The notes under the pieces: model-generated
Database searches by the model: none
What the model saw: only the letters and a program-made list of their open reading frames with translations
Told to the model about the DNA's origin: nothing
Position numbers and translations under genes: made by a program
Assembly (NCBI GenBank): GCA_013815535.1
Contig: JACDGC010000242.1
Coordinates: 1-6,349, forward strand
Reading direction: 5' to 3'
DNA: 6,349 nucleotides
Source: Ktedonobacterales bacterium
Lineage (GTDB): Bacteria; Chloroflexota; Ktedonobacteria; Ktedonobacterales; JACDGC01
Shown here: piece by piece, positions 1-6,319 of the stretch
How positions within the stretch are numbered: position 1 is the first letter of the stretch
How the letters are laid out: the number at the start of each line of letters is the position of its first letter

Positions 1-1
1 G

Positions 2-532
2 AGCCGCACCTGCGCAACCTTGTTCCAACGGGGCGCATTCGCTATTATGGGAATATTGTTGCTGCCACAACTGCAACCACTTGGCCTCATTTGGCAGGTG
101 CTCCGCTCCCCGCCTGTCCTGGCATTCTTTGGCCTTCTCGTGGTGGTCAGTGTGCGCGCCATCCACCATCGCATCGAGTTCGCGTGCGATAGCACCAGCG
201 CCTATCTGACGGGCGATCCCATCGCGTTGATGGTCGCCCTAGCGAATATGAACCAGCAGTTAAGGTTCGACAGCAAACGCGCATCCATGTCGCACCCCGC
301 CATTGAACAACGCTGGCAGCGCCTCAGCAAGCTGCCCGCAAATGCACCCTGGGCTGATGAGCCCATCCCCACCCGCCAGCTCACCTTCAGCTATGCAGGG
401 CGTGCGCTGACGCAGCCGCTGGTGGGGGGCCATAGCCCCGCTCCACTACCCCCAGTCCCTTGGGGCGTGCTCCCTGCGGACGCTCCCGAACGTCACGCCC
501 TGGACAACCATCCCAACCCACCTGATGCATAG
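2..532 (+). CDS. M48-like membrane metallopeptidase, C-terminal part (5' truncated by window edge)
   Basis: The frame is open from the left edge, so this is the last 176 codons of a longer gene; a TTG at 20 is only an internal codon. Numbering from the first full codon, a hydrophobic stretch at about residues 38-52 looks like a membrane segment. It is followed by a basic turn and IEFACD (E59, D63), a TGDP turn (70-73), then SHP (H98, P99) and an ERQ/RWQRL-like helix. That order (membrane helix, E-x-x-x-D, TGDP, HP, arginine-rich helix) matches the region after the HExxH helix in M48/HtpX-type zinc proteases, where the Glu of the E..AD motif is the third zinc ligand. The HExxH itself would lie off the window, so activity cannot be judged. 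The tail (about 125-176) is proline-rich and unrecognised. The gene converges on the minus-strand SDR gene. Family assignment is moderate; another membrane metallopeptidase family is possible. Confidence 0.6.
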   Translation, partial: SRTCATLFQRGAFAIMGILLLPQLQPLGLIWQVLRSPPVLAFFGLLVVVSVRAIHHRIEFACDSTSAYLTGDPIALMVALANMNQQLRFDSKRASMSHPAIEQRWQRLSKLPANAPWADEPIPTRQLTFSYAGRALTQPLVGGHSPAPLPPVPWGVLPADAPERHALDNHPNPPDA

Positions 533-603
533 GTTGGCCCAATAGGAGCACGCACATTAGTTGCATATGCACTCAACGGCCACTACTATATTAGTAAGCG
601 TTG

Positions 604-632
604 ATCTCGGGTAGGGGGAACGCGAGATTTTT
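604..632 (+). terminator. possible intrinsic terminator of the M48-like gene
   Basis: ATCTCG (604-609) pairs perfectly with CGAGAT (623-628) around a 13-nt loop, and the 3' arm runs into five Ts (628-632). It sits 72 nt after the M48-like stop codon in the correct orientation. The stem is only 6 bp and not GC-rich, so it would be a weak terminator. Confidence 0.3.
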
Positions 633-660
633 GGAGAGTGGTTCCGGGCGATTGCTCCGC

Positions 661-803
661 GCCGGGGTCGTTGTGCTGAGGTCACAACCCCCCCGGCACG
701 CCATGGCGAGGAGGCACCATAGCGCCACACCATGTTGGGGTTTCATGGTGAGAGGGTCGGCGCGAACACTCCGGCCAGCGTGGAATGTCCTCACCGACCC
801 TCT
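661..803 (-). ncRNA. candidate structured small RNA of four abutting hairpins
   Basis: Read on the minus strand from 803 to 661, four stems follow with almost no linker. Hairpin A (803-751): 10 perfect pairs (803-794 with 760-751) continue through a further 12 positions to a 9-nt loop (781-773). Of 22 positions, 21 pair on the minus strand, with one G/A mismatch at 791/763. Three of these pairs (793/761, 789/765, 785/769) are G-U on the minus strand but would be C-A mismatches on the plus strand, which points to minus-strand RNA. Hairpin B (750-728): 7 perfect pairs, 9-nt loop. Hairpin C (727-704): 5 pairs TGGCG/CGCCA, 14-nt loop. Hairpin D (697-661): 7 + 6 pairs separated by a 2x2 internal loop, 7-nt loop. 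A promoter candidate ends 6 nt before position 803. No U-run follows hairpin D, so the 3' end is unclear. I do not recognise a known RNA family. Alternatives are an SDR 3' UTR structure or a palindromic repeat element. Confidence 0.35.
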
Positions 804-809
804 GCACAG

Positions 810-838
810 AGTATAGAACACATATTCTAAATACGCAA
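810..838 (-). promoter_or_regulatory. sigma70-like promoter candidate for the hairpin-block RNA
   Basis: On the minus strand, TTGCGT (838-833) and TATACT (815-810) are separated by exactly 17 nt in an AT-rich stretch. The -10 box matches the consensus at 5 of 6 positions; the -35 box is only partial. The expected start about 7 nt downstream is A803, the first base of hairpin A. The promoter reads away from the SDR gene end and has no minus-strand gene ahead of it in the window, which supports a non-coding transcript. Confidence 0.35.
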
Positions 839-905
839 GAGAGCAATAAGTCCTTGGTACTTTTATGGGGTGCGCGACGAGGTGGCACACGAGGCCCCCT
901 ATGGG

Positions 906-1658
906 TCAATAGTCCATGAGCGCGCCACATGAGATATTCACGGTTGAGGCGGTCATCGTCCGCGCTTGATCCGAGGCCACGAAGACCGCCACATTGCCAA
1001 CGTCAGCCAGCGTTGCCGCGCGCTTCAATAGGGATGCCTGCTCGATATCTTTGGTGATTTCGGCGCGCAGCGGCATGCTGGCATCAATGGATTCAGGGAT
1101 ACCCCCAGTTTTGAGCGTGACGACACGAATGCCGTGCGGCCCCAGTTCACACGCCCACTGGCGGCGCAACCCCTCCAGCGCATCAAGGGCAATTTTGAGG
1201 CCACCCAGCCCAGCCTGCGTGTGGGGACCAGACCCCCCAAATGCCAGGATCACCCCAGAGCCACGCATGATCATATGGCGAGCAGCGGCCCGTGTCGTCA
1301 AGAATTGGGTGCGCATGGCGTGCGTGATGGGTTGCAGAAAGTCCCCAACTGCGATGTCCATCAGTGGCTGCTGAACATCGCCAAACGCGATCAGGTTGAA
1401 GGAAATGTCGATAGCTCCCGCTTGCTCAACCACTGCATCGGCAAAGGCATCGACCGCGTGTTCATCCAGAGCATCGACGACGGTGGTGGCAACTGTGCCA
1501 CCATTGGCGCGAATCGCCTCAGCGACTTTTTCGAGCGCACTGATAGTACGGCCAGCGAGGAACACCCTGGCTCCCGCATCCGCAAAGGCACGCGCCACGG
1601 CCCCCCCAATGGAGCCACCTGCCCCATAGATCACCGCAACTTTGTCTTGCAACACCAT
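906..1658 (-). CDS. SDR-family protein lacking the catalytic tyrosine
   Basis: This 250-residue Rossmann-fold protein has the usual length of a classical short-chain dehydrogenase/reductase. Cofactor binding is visible at the N terminus: YGAGGSIGG (11-19) stands for the TGxxxGxG motif, and AGR (35-37) after beta-2 suggests NADP(H) preference. A conserved D62 is followed by NLIA (88-91) where NNAG is expected. The C-terminal LGPHGIRVVTLKTGGIPES is typical SDR substrate-loop sequence. In the YxxxK position the protein reads LGGLK (151-155): lysine 155 is kept, but the tyrosine is leucine, and the usual active-site serine region reads ILAFGGSGP (137-145), with S143 the only nearby serine. It may therefore be non-oxidoreductive, use another residue, or belong to a divergent SDR subgroup; the substrate is unknown. 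The ATG is preceded by GGGAGA (1672-1667) at 8-nt spacing. It lies downstream of thrS on the same strand but behind a strong terminator, so it is probably transcribed on its own. Confidence 0.9.
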   Translation of the reverse strand: MVLQDKVAVIYGAGGSIGGAVARAFADAGARVFLAGRTISALEKVAEAIRANGGTVATTVVDALDEHAVDAFADAVVEQAGAIDISFNLIAFGDVQQPLMDIAVGDFLQPITHAMRTQFLTTRAAARHMIMRGSGVILAFGGSGPHTQAGLGGLKIALDALEGLRRQWACELGPHGIRVVTLKTGGIPESIDASMPLRAEITKDIEQASLLKRAATLADVGNVAVFVASDQARTMTASTVNISCGALMDY

Positions 1659-1693
1659 GAAAGCTTTCTCCCAAACACGATCTTTTCAACCTC

Positions 1694-1722
1694 TTTCTAC
1701 ATGACCCATCCCAAACCGGCAA
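1694..1722 (-). promoter_or_regulatory. candidate promoter of the SDR gene
   Basis: On the minus strand, TTGCCG (1722-1717) and TAGAAA (1699-1694) are 17 nt apart, each matching the consensus at 4 of 6 positions. They lie between the thrS terminator and the SDR start codon, leaving a leader of roughly 30 nt with the GGGAGA ribosome binding site. The position is right and the boxes are mediocre. Confidence 0.35.
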
Positions 1723-1753
1723 CGGCTTAACCGCCACCGTGCCAGCCACTACG

Positions 1754-1785
1754 AAAAAAGGGTGGTGCGCCAAAGCACACCACCC
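1754..1785 (-). terminator. intrinsic terminator of thrS
   Basis: On the minus strand GGGTGGTG-TGC pairs with GCG-CACCACCC (eleven pairs including one G-U) around a TTTG loop, followed directly by six Ts (1759-1754). It starts 17 nt after the thrS stop codon. This is a textbook Rho-independent terminator and separates thrS from the SDR gene. Confidence 0.92.
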
Positions 1786-1802
1786 CCAACCATGTGGACT
1801 GC

Positions 1803-3650
1803 TTACTCCCCCACCGGAGCCTCCGTCACCCACAATGCCTGGCTGCGTTCGCGGCTCAGATCCATGGCGCGTTCCAAGAACAGCGTCAGCGGCACGGCGC
1901 CGATGTTCTCATTCGAGCGCAGGCGCAGGCTGACGGCTTCCGCCTCGGCTTCCTTGTCGCCAACCACCAGCATATAGGGGATCTTTTGCATCTGCGCATC
2001 ACGCACCTTGGCATTCATGCGGTCAGAGCGGGCATCCACTTCCACGCGCAGACCCGCCTTGCGCAGCCGATCCGCGACCTGCTCGGCATAGGGCAGGTGG
2101 CGATCCGCGATGGGGATGATCATCGCCTGCACAGGTGCCAACCACAGCGGGAAATTGCCCCCATAATGCTCGATCAGCACCCCCAAGAAACGCTCCGTCG
2201 ACCCCATGATCGCTCGGTGAATGATGACCGGGCGATGTGGCTGGCCATCCTCCCCGACGTACTCCATCCCAAAGTTCTCGGGCTGAAACAGGTCCAGCTG
2301 AATCGTGGAAAGCTGCCACTCGCGGCCCAGCGCGTCGCGGGCCATCAGGTCCATCTTCGGGCCATAGAAGGCCGCTTCGCCCTCGGCGGCGTTGTAGGCC
2401 ATCCCCTTCGAGTCTAGTGCCGCCCGCAGATCGCTCACCGCGCGCTCCCAGATTTCGAAGTTGCCATGATACTTCTCCCGATCCGAAAGATCCGGCAGCG
2501 ACAGGCGCACGCTATAATCCGTCAGGCCATACGTGCCCAAGATCTCACGAACCAGATCCACGATGCGCCCAAACTCATCTTGCACCTGATCGGGCCGCAG
2601 GAAGATGTGTGAGTCATCTTGCGTCAGCGAACGCACCCGCGTCAGACCCGACAGTTCCCCCTGCTTCTCATAACGATAGAGCGTGGCGAACTCCGCATAG
2701 CGAATGGGCAACTCGCGATAGCTGTGACGCTGCGAATTATAGAGCGTAATATGCGAAGGACAATTCATCGGCTTCAACTCGAAGCTGTTGTCCTCGGCCT
2801 CCTCCGGCGTCTCACCCTCCTTCAGATCGCGGTCTTCCTGCATCTTCGGGAACATCGAGTCGCGATAGTGGAACCAATGCTGCGACTGTTTATAGAGGCG
2901 CACCCGACCCACATTGCCCGTCCACACGTGCTGATAGCCATGGCGCTCTTGCACATCTCGCACATACGACTCCATCAGGTGCCGCAACATCTCACCCCTC
3001 GGCAAGAAGAGTGGGATGCCCGGCCCGATGTCCTCGCTGAACGTAAAGAGGTTCAGTTCTTTGCCCAGCTTGCGGTGGTCGCGCTTCTTCGCTTCTTCAA
3101 GCTGCCATTGATACTTGTCCAATTCTTCCTGCGTGAACCACGCCGTCCCATAGAGCCGTTGCAGCATCGGGCGCTTCTCGTCGCCGCGCCAATAGGCCCC
3201 CGCCACGCGCATCAGCTTGAATGGGCCAATCTGCCCCGTATTTTCCACATGTGGACCACGACACAGATCGAGGAATGGCCCCTGCTGATAGATGCCCACC
3301 TCGGCATCGGGCAGGTCCGAAATGATCTCGACCTTATAGGGCTGGTCGCGCTCGCGGAAATAGGCCAGCGCTTGCTCGCGCGGCCACTTCGTCTGCGTGA
3401 AAGCATGCTTCTTGGCGACGCTCTCCGCCATCCGCGCCTCGATGGCCGGGAAGTCATCCGGCGTCAGCGTGCGCGGCAACTCCATGTCATAATAGAAACC
3501 GTCTTCAATCGCTGGGCCGATGGCGAATTTCGCCCCCGGAAACAGATCCTGGATCGCCTCAGCCATCACGTGCGCCGTCGAGTGACGCATCCGTTGGAGC
3601 GGCGTATAACTCACCGATGCGCGAAATTCCTGCGCAACATCTTCTGGCAT
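1803..3650 (-). CDS. thrS: threonyl-tRNA synthetase without TGS domain
   Basis: This is a cytoplasmic class II synthetase that charges tRNA-Thr with threonine. It has 615 residues. The editing domain starts almost at once: HSTAH (H23, H27) and CRGPH (C130, H134) form the deacylation site that clears Ser-tRNA-Thr. The catalytic core has motif 1 around 209-235, the motif 2 loop with RYE (326-328), and motif 3 near HRAIMGSTERF (478-488). The zinc/threonine ligands are C297 (MNCPSH), H348 (DDSHIF) and H478. The anticodon-binding domain covers about 495-605. The TGS domain of about 60 residues that precedes the editing domain in E. coli-type ThrRS is absent. The start is firm: ATG at 3650 has AGGAAG (3660-3655) just upstream, and an in-frame TGA lies at 3668-3666. 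An acidic segment at about 268-289 before the zinc cysteine is longer than in E. coli. The gene is controlled by the T-box leader directly upstream. Confidence 0.98.
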   Translation of the reverse strand: MPEDVAQEFRASVSYTPLQRMRHSTAHVMAEAIQDLFPGAKFAIGPAIEDGFYYDMELPRTLTPDDFPAIEARMAESVAKKHAFTQTKWPREQALAYFRERDQPYKVEIISDLPDAEVGIYQQGPFLDLCRGPHVENTGQIGPFKLMRVAGAYWRGDEKRPMLQRLYGTAWFTQEELDKYQWQLEEAKKRDHRKLGKELNLFTFSEDIGPGIPLFLPRGEMLRHLMESYVRDVQERHGYQHVWTGNVGRVRLYKQSQHWFHYRDSMFPKMQEDRDLKEGETPEEAEDNSFELKPMNCPSHITLYNSQRHSYRELPIRYAEFATLYRYEKQGELSGLTRVRSLTQDDSHIFLRPDQVQDEFGRIVDLVREILGTYGLTDYSVRLSLPDLSDREKYHGNFEIWERAVSDLRAALDSKGMAYNAAEGEAAFYGPKMDLMARDALGREWQLSTIQLDLFQPENFGMEYVGEDGQPHRPVIIHRAIMGSTERFLGVLIEHYGGNFPLWLAPVQAMIIPIADRHLPYAEQVADRLRKAGLRVEVDARSDRMNAKVRDAQMQKIPYMLVVGDKEAEAEAVSLRLRSNENIGAVPLTLFLERAMDLSRERSQALWVTEAPVGE

Positions 3651-3722
3651 GTGTCTTCCTGCCTTTCAGCTTGCGGGAATGCCGAACCACGCCCCTGGCA
3701 CGCTCAGCATCCCGATTTGGCC

Positions 3723-3759
3723 AATAAAAAGCCCTCGTGTCCACACTGGGACGCGAGGG
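3723..3759 (-). terminator. regulated terminator of the thrS T-box leader
   Basis: On the minus strand CCCTCGCGTCC (3759-3749) pairs with GGACACGAGGG (3742-3732), with one C/A mismatch and a 6-nt loop. It is followed by C, five Ts (3730-3726) and ATT. The 5' arm overlaps the 3' arm of the antiterminator (3755-3747), so the two folds exclude each other. It lies 72 nt before the thrS start codon. Confidence 0.92.
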
Positions 3760-4002
3760 ACCGAGTGATGCTTGGTCGCCGCGTGGTTCCACCCACATTC
3801 CGCCCAGGCACACATGGCACCAGGACGCTCATTGCTGCCGATAACGGGGCGACCGTAGCGCGTTACTGCCGCATGGGGTTGGCGCGCTATCCCGTGGGTG
3901 GTATCAGACGATGCTGGCACGGAGGGTGGCTCTCAGCCGATGACCACCCCTTGCTGTCGCGCAGCGCTTCGCTGACATGTCCCACATGCTGAAACTTTTG
4001 CT
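3747..4002 (-). promoter_or_regulatory. T-box riboswitch leader of thrS (Thr specifier ACC)
   Basis: The minus strand carries TGGGTGGAACCACG (3795-3782), the conserved T-box sequence. Its TGGAACC bulge would contact the free CCA end of tRNA-Thr. In the antiterminator, TGGG (3795-3792) pairs with CCCA (3750-3747), and ACGCG (3784-3780) pairs with CGCGT (3755-3751). Upstream, stem I is closed by GTGGG (3985-3981) with CCCAC (3898-3894). Its 3' side holds GATACCA, giving specifier ACC (3902-3900) followed by A, which reads a threonine codon and matches the downstream gene. Stem II is a perfect 7-bp helix (3889-3883 with 3862-3856), and stem III is closed by CGCCC/GGGCG (3851-3847 with 3805-3801). 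Uncharged tRNA-Thr should stabilise the antiterminator and allow thrS transcription. The helix details of stem I above the specifier are less certain. Confidence 0.93.
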
Positions 4003-4008
4003 ACCCTC

Positions 4009-4017
4009 AGTATAGCA
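4009..4017 (-). promoter_or_regulatory. extended -10 promoter of the T-box/thrS unit
   Basis: On the minus strand TGCTATACT (4017-4009) is an extended -10 element (TGn plus TATACT, 5 of 6 consensus). No good -35 box stands 16-18 nt upstream, which is common for extended -10 promoters. The predicted start near 4002 places the whole T-box stem I in the transcript. It lies about 50 nt after the stop of the upstream FeS-protein gene, for which I see no intrinsic terminator, so some read-through is possible. Confidence 0.65.
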
Positions 4018-4067
4018 CAACCACTGATGAAACGCGAATGCAGCGCGACGGGTAAACCCTAGGCGTG

Positions 4068-6212
4068 CTACTCCGCCAGCACCGGATCGATCGCTCCTGC
4101 CTTGGCCTCATCCAGCGCGCGGGCGATCATCTCGGCCAGGTCCTCGACTTTGAAGTCCTCCGCCTTGCCCTTGGCCGTGATGCCATCCTCGAACATCGTG
4201 ATGCAGAAGGGGCACGCCGCCGCCATCGCATCCGCGCCCGTGTCGATGGCCTCTTGCACGCGGGCGTGGTTGACGCGCGTGCCAGTCTTTTCTTCCATCC
4301 ACACGCGCCCACCACCGCCGCCGCAGCAAAAGCTCTTGTTGCGGTTGCGCGGCATCTCGGTGATGCCATCGGTGTTCAGCACGTTCAGCACCTTGCGCGG
4401 CTCATCATAGACGCCGTTCCAGCGCCCGACGAAACAGGGATCATGATACGTCAGCTTGCGGCGATCAAAGTTCGGCGGCAGTTGCAGTTTGCCCGTCTCG
4501 ATCAGCAGACTGATGTACTGCGTGTGGTGCATCACCGTGTAATCGCCGCCCAGTTCGGGATACTCGTTCTTGATGGTGTTGAAGCAGTGCGGGCACGTCG
4601 CCAGGATGATGCGCCGCTTCGCTGCCCGCGTCACCGGGGCGATCACCGCCGTGGTGCCATCGCCATTCACCGCGTTCAAACGGCGATTGAAGCCATAGCC
4701 ATTCAGCGTCTCGATGTTTTGCTGCGCCAGCGTCTGCCACAGATATTCGTTGCCGATGCGCCGTGCCGGATCGCCCGTGCAGCTTTCCTCTGGCCCCAGG
4801 ATGGCGAAATCGACCTTCGCCGCCTGCAACACTTTGGCAAAAGCCGTCGCCACCTTGCGGTTGCGCTGATCGAAGGACCCCATGCAGCCAACCCAATAGA
4901 GGATCTCGCATTCCGGGTCGTCGCTCAGCAGCTTCACCCCCATATCGCGCGCCCAGTCCGCGCGCGTATCATTGCGGATCTGCCAGGGGTTGCCATTGCG
5001 CTCCAGGTTGGTAAAAAGCGGCGCCACCTCTTTGGGGAAGCGGCCTTCCTCTTCCATCACCAGATGGCGACGCATGTCGTCGATCTTCGTCACGTGGTCG
5101 ATGTTGACCGGGCAGGCTTCGACGCAAGCGCCACAGTTGGTGCAACTCCACAGCGTTTCATCCTGAATGCGCCCACCAACCAGGGGAATGCGCCGCTCAT
5201 CGGCGGCATCGGTGTATTGCCCCGCCAACATCAGGCCGCCTTCAGAAAACAATTGCTCTTTGACGCCGATGATGATCTCTTTCGGCCACAATGGCTTGCC
5301 CGTCGCCAGCGCCGGGCACACCGCGTTGCAACGCCCGCACTCGGTGCAGGCATAGCCATCCAGCAGTTGCTTCCAGGTGAACTGATTCACCTTTGACACG
5401 CCCACGTTTTCTTCACGCTCGAAGCGTCCTTCGATGTCGGGGATCAGCGGCAAGGCCCCCTTCGGCTGTTCCTCGGAACGCTGGAAGAACACATTGAAAG
5501 GCGTTGCCAATAAGTGCAGATGTTTCGACTGCGGGATGTAGACTAAGAACCCCAGCACGGTGAAGATGTGCGCCCACCAGAACGCGCGATAGAGCACCGT
5601 CGCGCTGCCCACCGAAAGGCCGCTGACGGCGTGCCCAAAGAAGCTCCCCAGTGGCGTCGTGTCCGCCCCACTCGTGGCAACATAGTTGAAGGTTTCAACG
5701 CCCACCAGCGTGAAGATCACCAGAAAGATCAGCCCCAGGATGATCAAGCCATCTGTTGCCTTATGCGTCTGACTCTGCAACTCTTTGGGGCGCAGCACCA
5801 CACGGCGATAAGCAAAGATCGCCAAAGCCACCGTCACGAAAACCAAAAACGCATCAAGGATGACGCTGTAGACGGGCGTGTTGACCAGCGGCAGCGAAAA
5901 GTTGAAGCCATTCGCCCACAGGTTCAGCGCCCCCAATTGGATGACGATGAAGCCCCAAAACGTGAAAAAGTGCGCCAACCCAGGGATGGGGTTACGCAGG
6001 ACGCCGCTCTGGCCGAGCACGCCCCGCAAGAAAAAACCAATGCGCTCCGGCAGATGATCCAGCCGATTCTCCGGCTGCCCCAGCCGCAGCAAACCCACCA
6101 GATGGCGAATGCGCAACCCAAAGGATGCCCAGGCGGCCACAAAAACCGCGCCAAAGAGGAGCGCGCCCACGAGCCCGCCCGTGGGCATGATGGTCGGCGA
6201 GTGGAAGAGCAT
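4068..6212 (-). CDS. membrane FeS oxidoreductase, EtfAB:quinone oxidoreductase (EMO)-like, NarI/ferredoxin/CCG fusion
   Basis: This 714-residue fusion has an N-terminal NarI-like membrane part with about five helices (roughly 13-32, 80-100, 115-135, 155-177, 208-228). Histidines such as H81, H215, H231 and H233 are possible haem b ligands. A two-cluster ferredoxin part follows: C289, C292, C295, C299 and C357, C360, C363, C367. Next come two CCG domains of the HdrD/GlpC type. The first uses C443, C478 (ESCTGD, one cysteine instead of CC), C540 and C543. The second uses C593, C629-C630 in FCCGGGGG, C667 and C670. This order matches the family that moves electrons from electron-transfer flavoprotein to (methyl)menaquinone, so a role in acyl-CoA oxidation is inferred; no etf gene is in view. 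Residues about 505-533 look like an insertion in the first CCG domain. I chose ATG 6212 because the in-frame GTG at 6269 lies within the upstream inverted repeat and would add 19 residues of unlikely sequence. The ATG has only a weak GGGG upstream. ATG 6188 is another option. Confidence 0.9.
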   Translation of the reverse strand: MLFHSPTIMPTGGLVGALLFGAVFVAAWASFGLRIRHLVGLLRLGQPENRLDHLPERIGFFLRGVLGQSGVLRNPIPGLAHFFTFWGFIVIQLGALNLWANGFNFSLPLVNTPVYSVILDAFLVFVTVALAIFAYRRVVLRPKELQSQTHKATDGLIILGLIFLVIFTLVGVETFNYVATSGADTTPLGSFFGHAVSGLSVGSATVLYRAFWWAHIFTVLGFLVYIPQSKHLHLLATPFNVFFQRSEEQPKGALPLIPDIEGRFEREENVGVSKVNQFTWKQLLDGYACTECGRCNAVCPALATGKPLWPKEIIIGVKEQLFSEGGLMLAGQYTDAADERRIPLVGGRIQDETLWSCTNCGACVEACPVNIDHVTKIDDMRRHLVMEEEGRFPKEVAPLFTNLERNGNPWQIRNDTRADWARDMGVKLLSDDPECEILYWVGCMGSFDQRNRKVATAFAKVLQAAKVDFAILGPEESCTGDPARRIGNEYLWQTLAQQNIETLNGYGFNRRLNAVNGDGTTAVIAPVTRAAKRRIILATCPHCFNTIKNEYPELGGDYTVMHHTQYISLLIETGKLQLPPNFDRRKLTYHDPCFVGRWNGVYDEPRKVLNVLNTDGITEMPRNRNKSFCCGGGGGRVWMEEKTGTRVNHARVQEAIDTGADAMAAACPFCITMFEDGITAKGKAEDFKVEDLAEMIARALDEAKAGAIDPVLAE

Positions 6213-6234
6213 GTCATGTGCCCCGTTTCTCGTG

Positions 6235-6319
6235 GGACGAGACACGAAGAGCAGGCAGGCGAAAACCACCCGATAAAGTTCGTGGTCATCTTCCCCTTCG
6301 CCGCCTTCGTGTCTCGTCC
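6235..6319. repeat. 15-bp perfect inverted repeat upstream of the EMO-like gene
   Basis: GGACGAGACACGAAG (6235-6249) and CTTCGTGTCTCGTCC (6305-6319) are perfect reverse complements separated by 55 bp. A further TTCGTGG unit (6279-6285) lies in the spacer. It occupies the non-coding right edge (6213-6349), where I find no clear promoter or gene. It could be an operator, an mRNA leader stem or a dispersed intergenic repeat. Confidence 0.6.

Larger units (their letters stand above)
533..905. other. convergent intergenic region, hairpin-rich
   Basis: This 373-bp gap lies between two gene 3' ends. I see no convincing coding sequence: the short open frames on both strands have no recognisable domain and no good ribosome binding site. 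It holds a 10-bp palindrome TGCATATGCA (562-571), a small inverted repeat TACTA-TAT-TAGTA (584-596), a weak plus-strand terminator-like hairpin (604-632), a block of four abutting hairpins (661-803) and an AT-rich stretch (808-850) that contains a minus-strand promoter candidate. The last part (851-905) holds nothing firm. Confidence 0.8.

Noticed and set aside
661..697. Hairpin D as a bidirectional terminator of the convergent genes
   Set aside because: The stem is strong but no T-run follows on either strand.
591..890. Minus-strand 99-codon and plus-strand 71-codon open frames in the convergent gap
   Set aside because: No family resemblance and no convincing ribosome binding site, and they cross the hairpin block.
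867..899. Possible SDR terminator just after its stop codon (GGGG...CCCC with inner TGTGC/GCGCA on the minus strand)
   Set aside because: The stem has a 5-6 nt one-sided bulge and is followed by ATAAAAG, not a U-run.
3559..3813. Minus-strand 84-codon frame as a thrS leader peptide
   Set aside because: It starts inside the T-box stem region and overlaps the thrS start in another frame; the riboswitch accounts for the sequence.
2619..3992. A 457-codon plus-strand open frame
   Set aside because: It lies antisense to thrS and runs through the T-box leader; its protein has no recognisable domain, and thrS fully explains the stretch.
4065..5396. A 443-codon plus-strand open frame
   Set aside because: It is antisense to the EMO-like gene. 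Its His/Arg/Ala-rich protein is typical of the opposite strand of a GC-biased gene.
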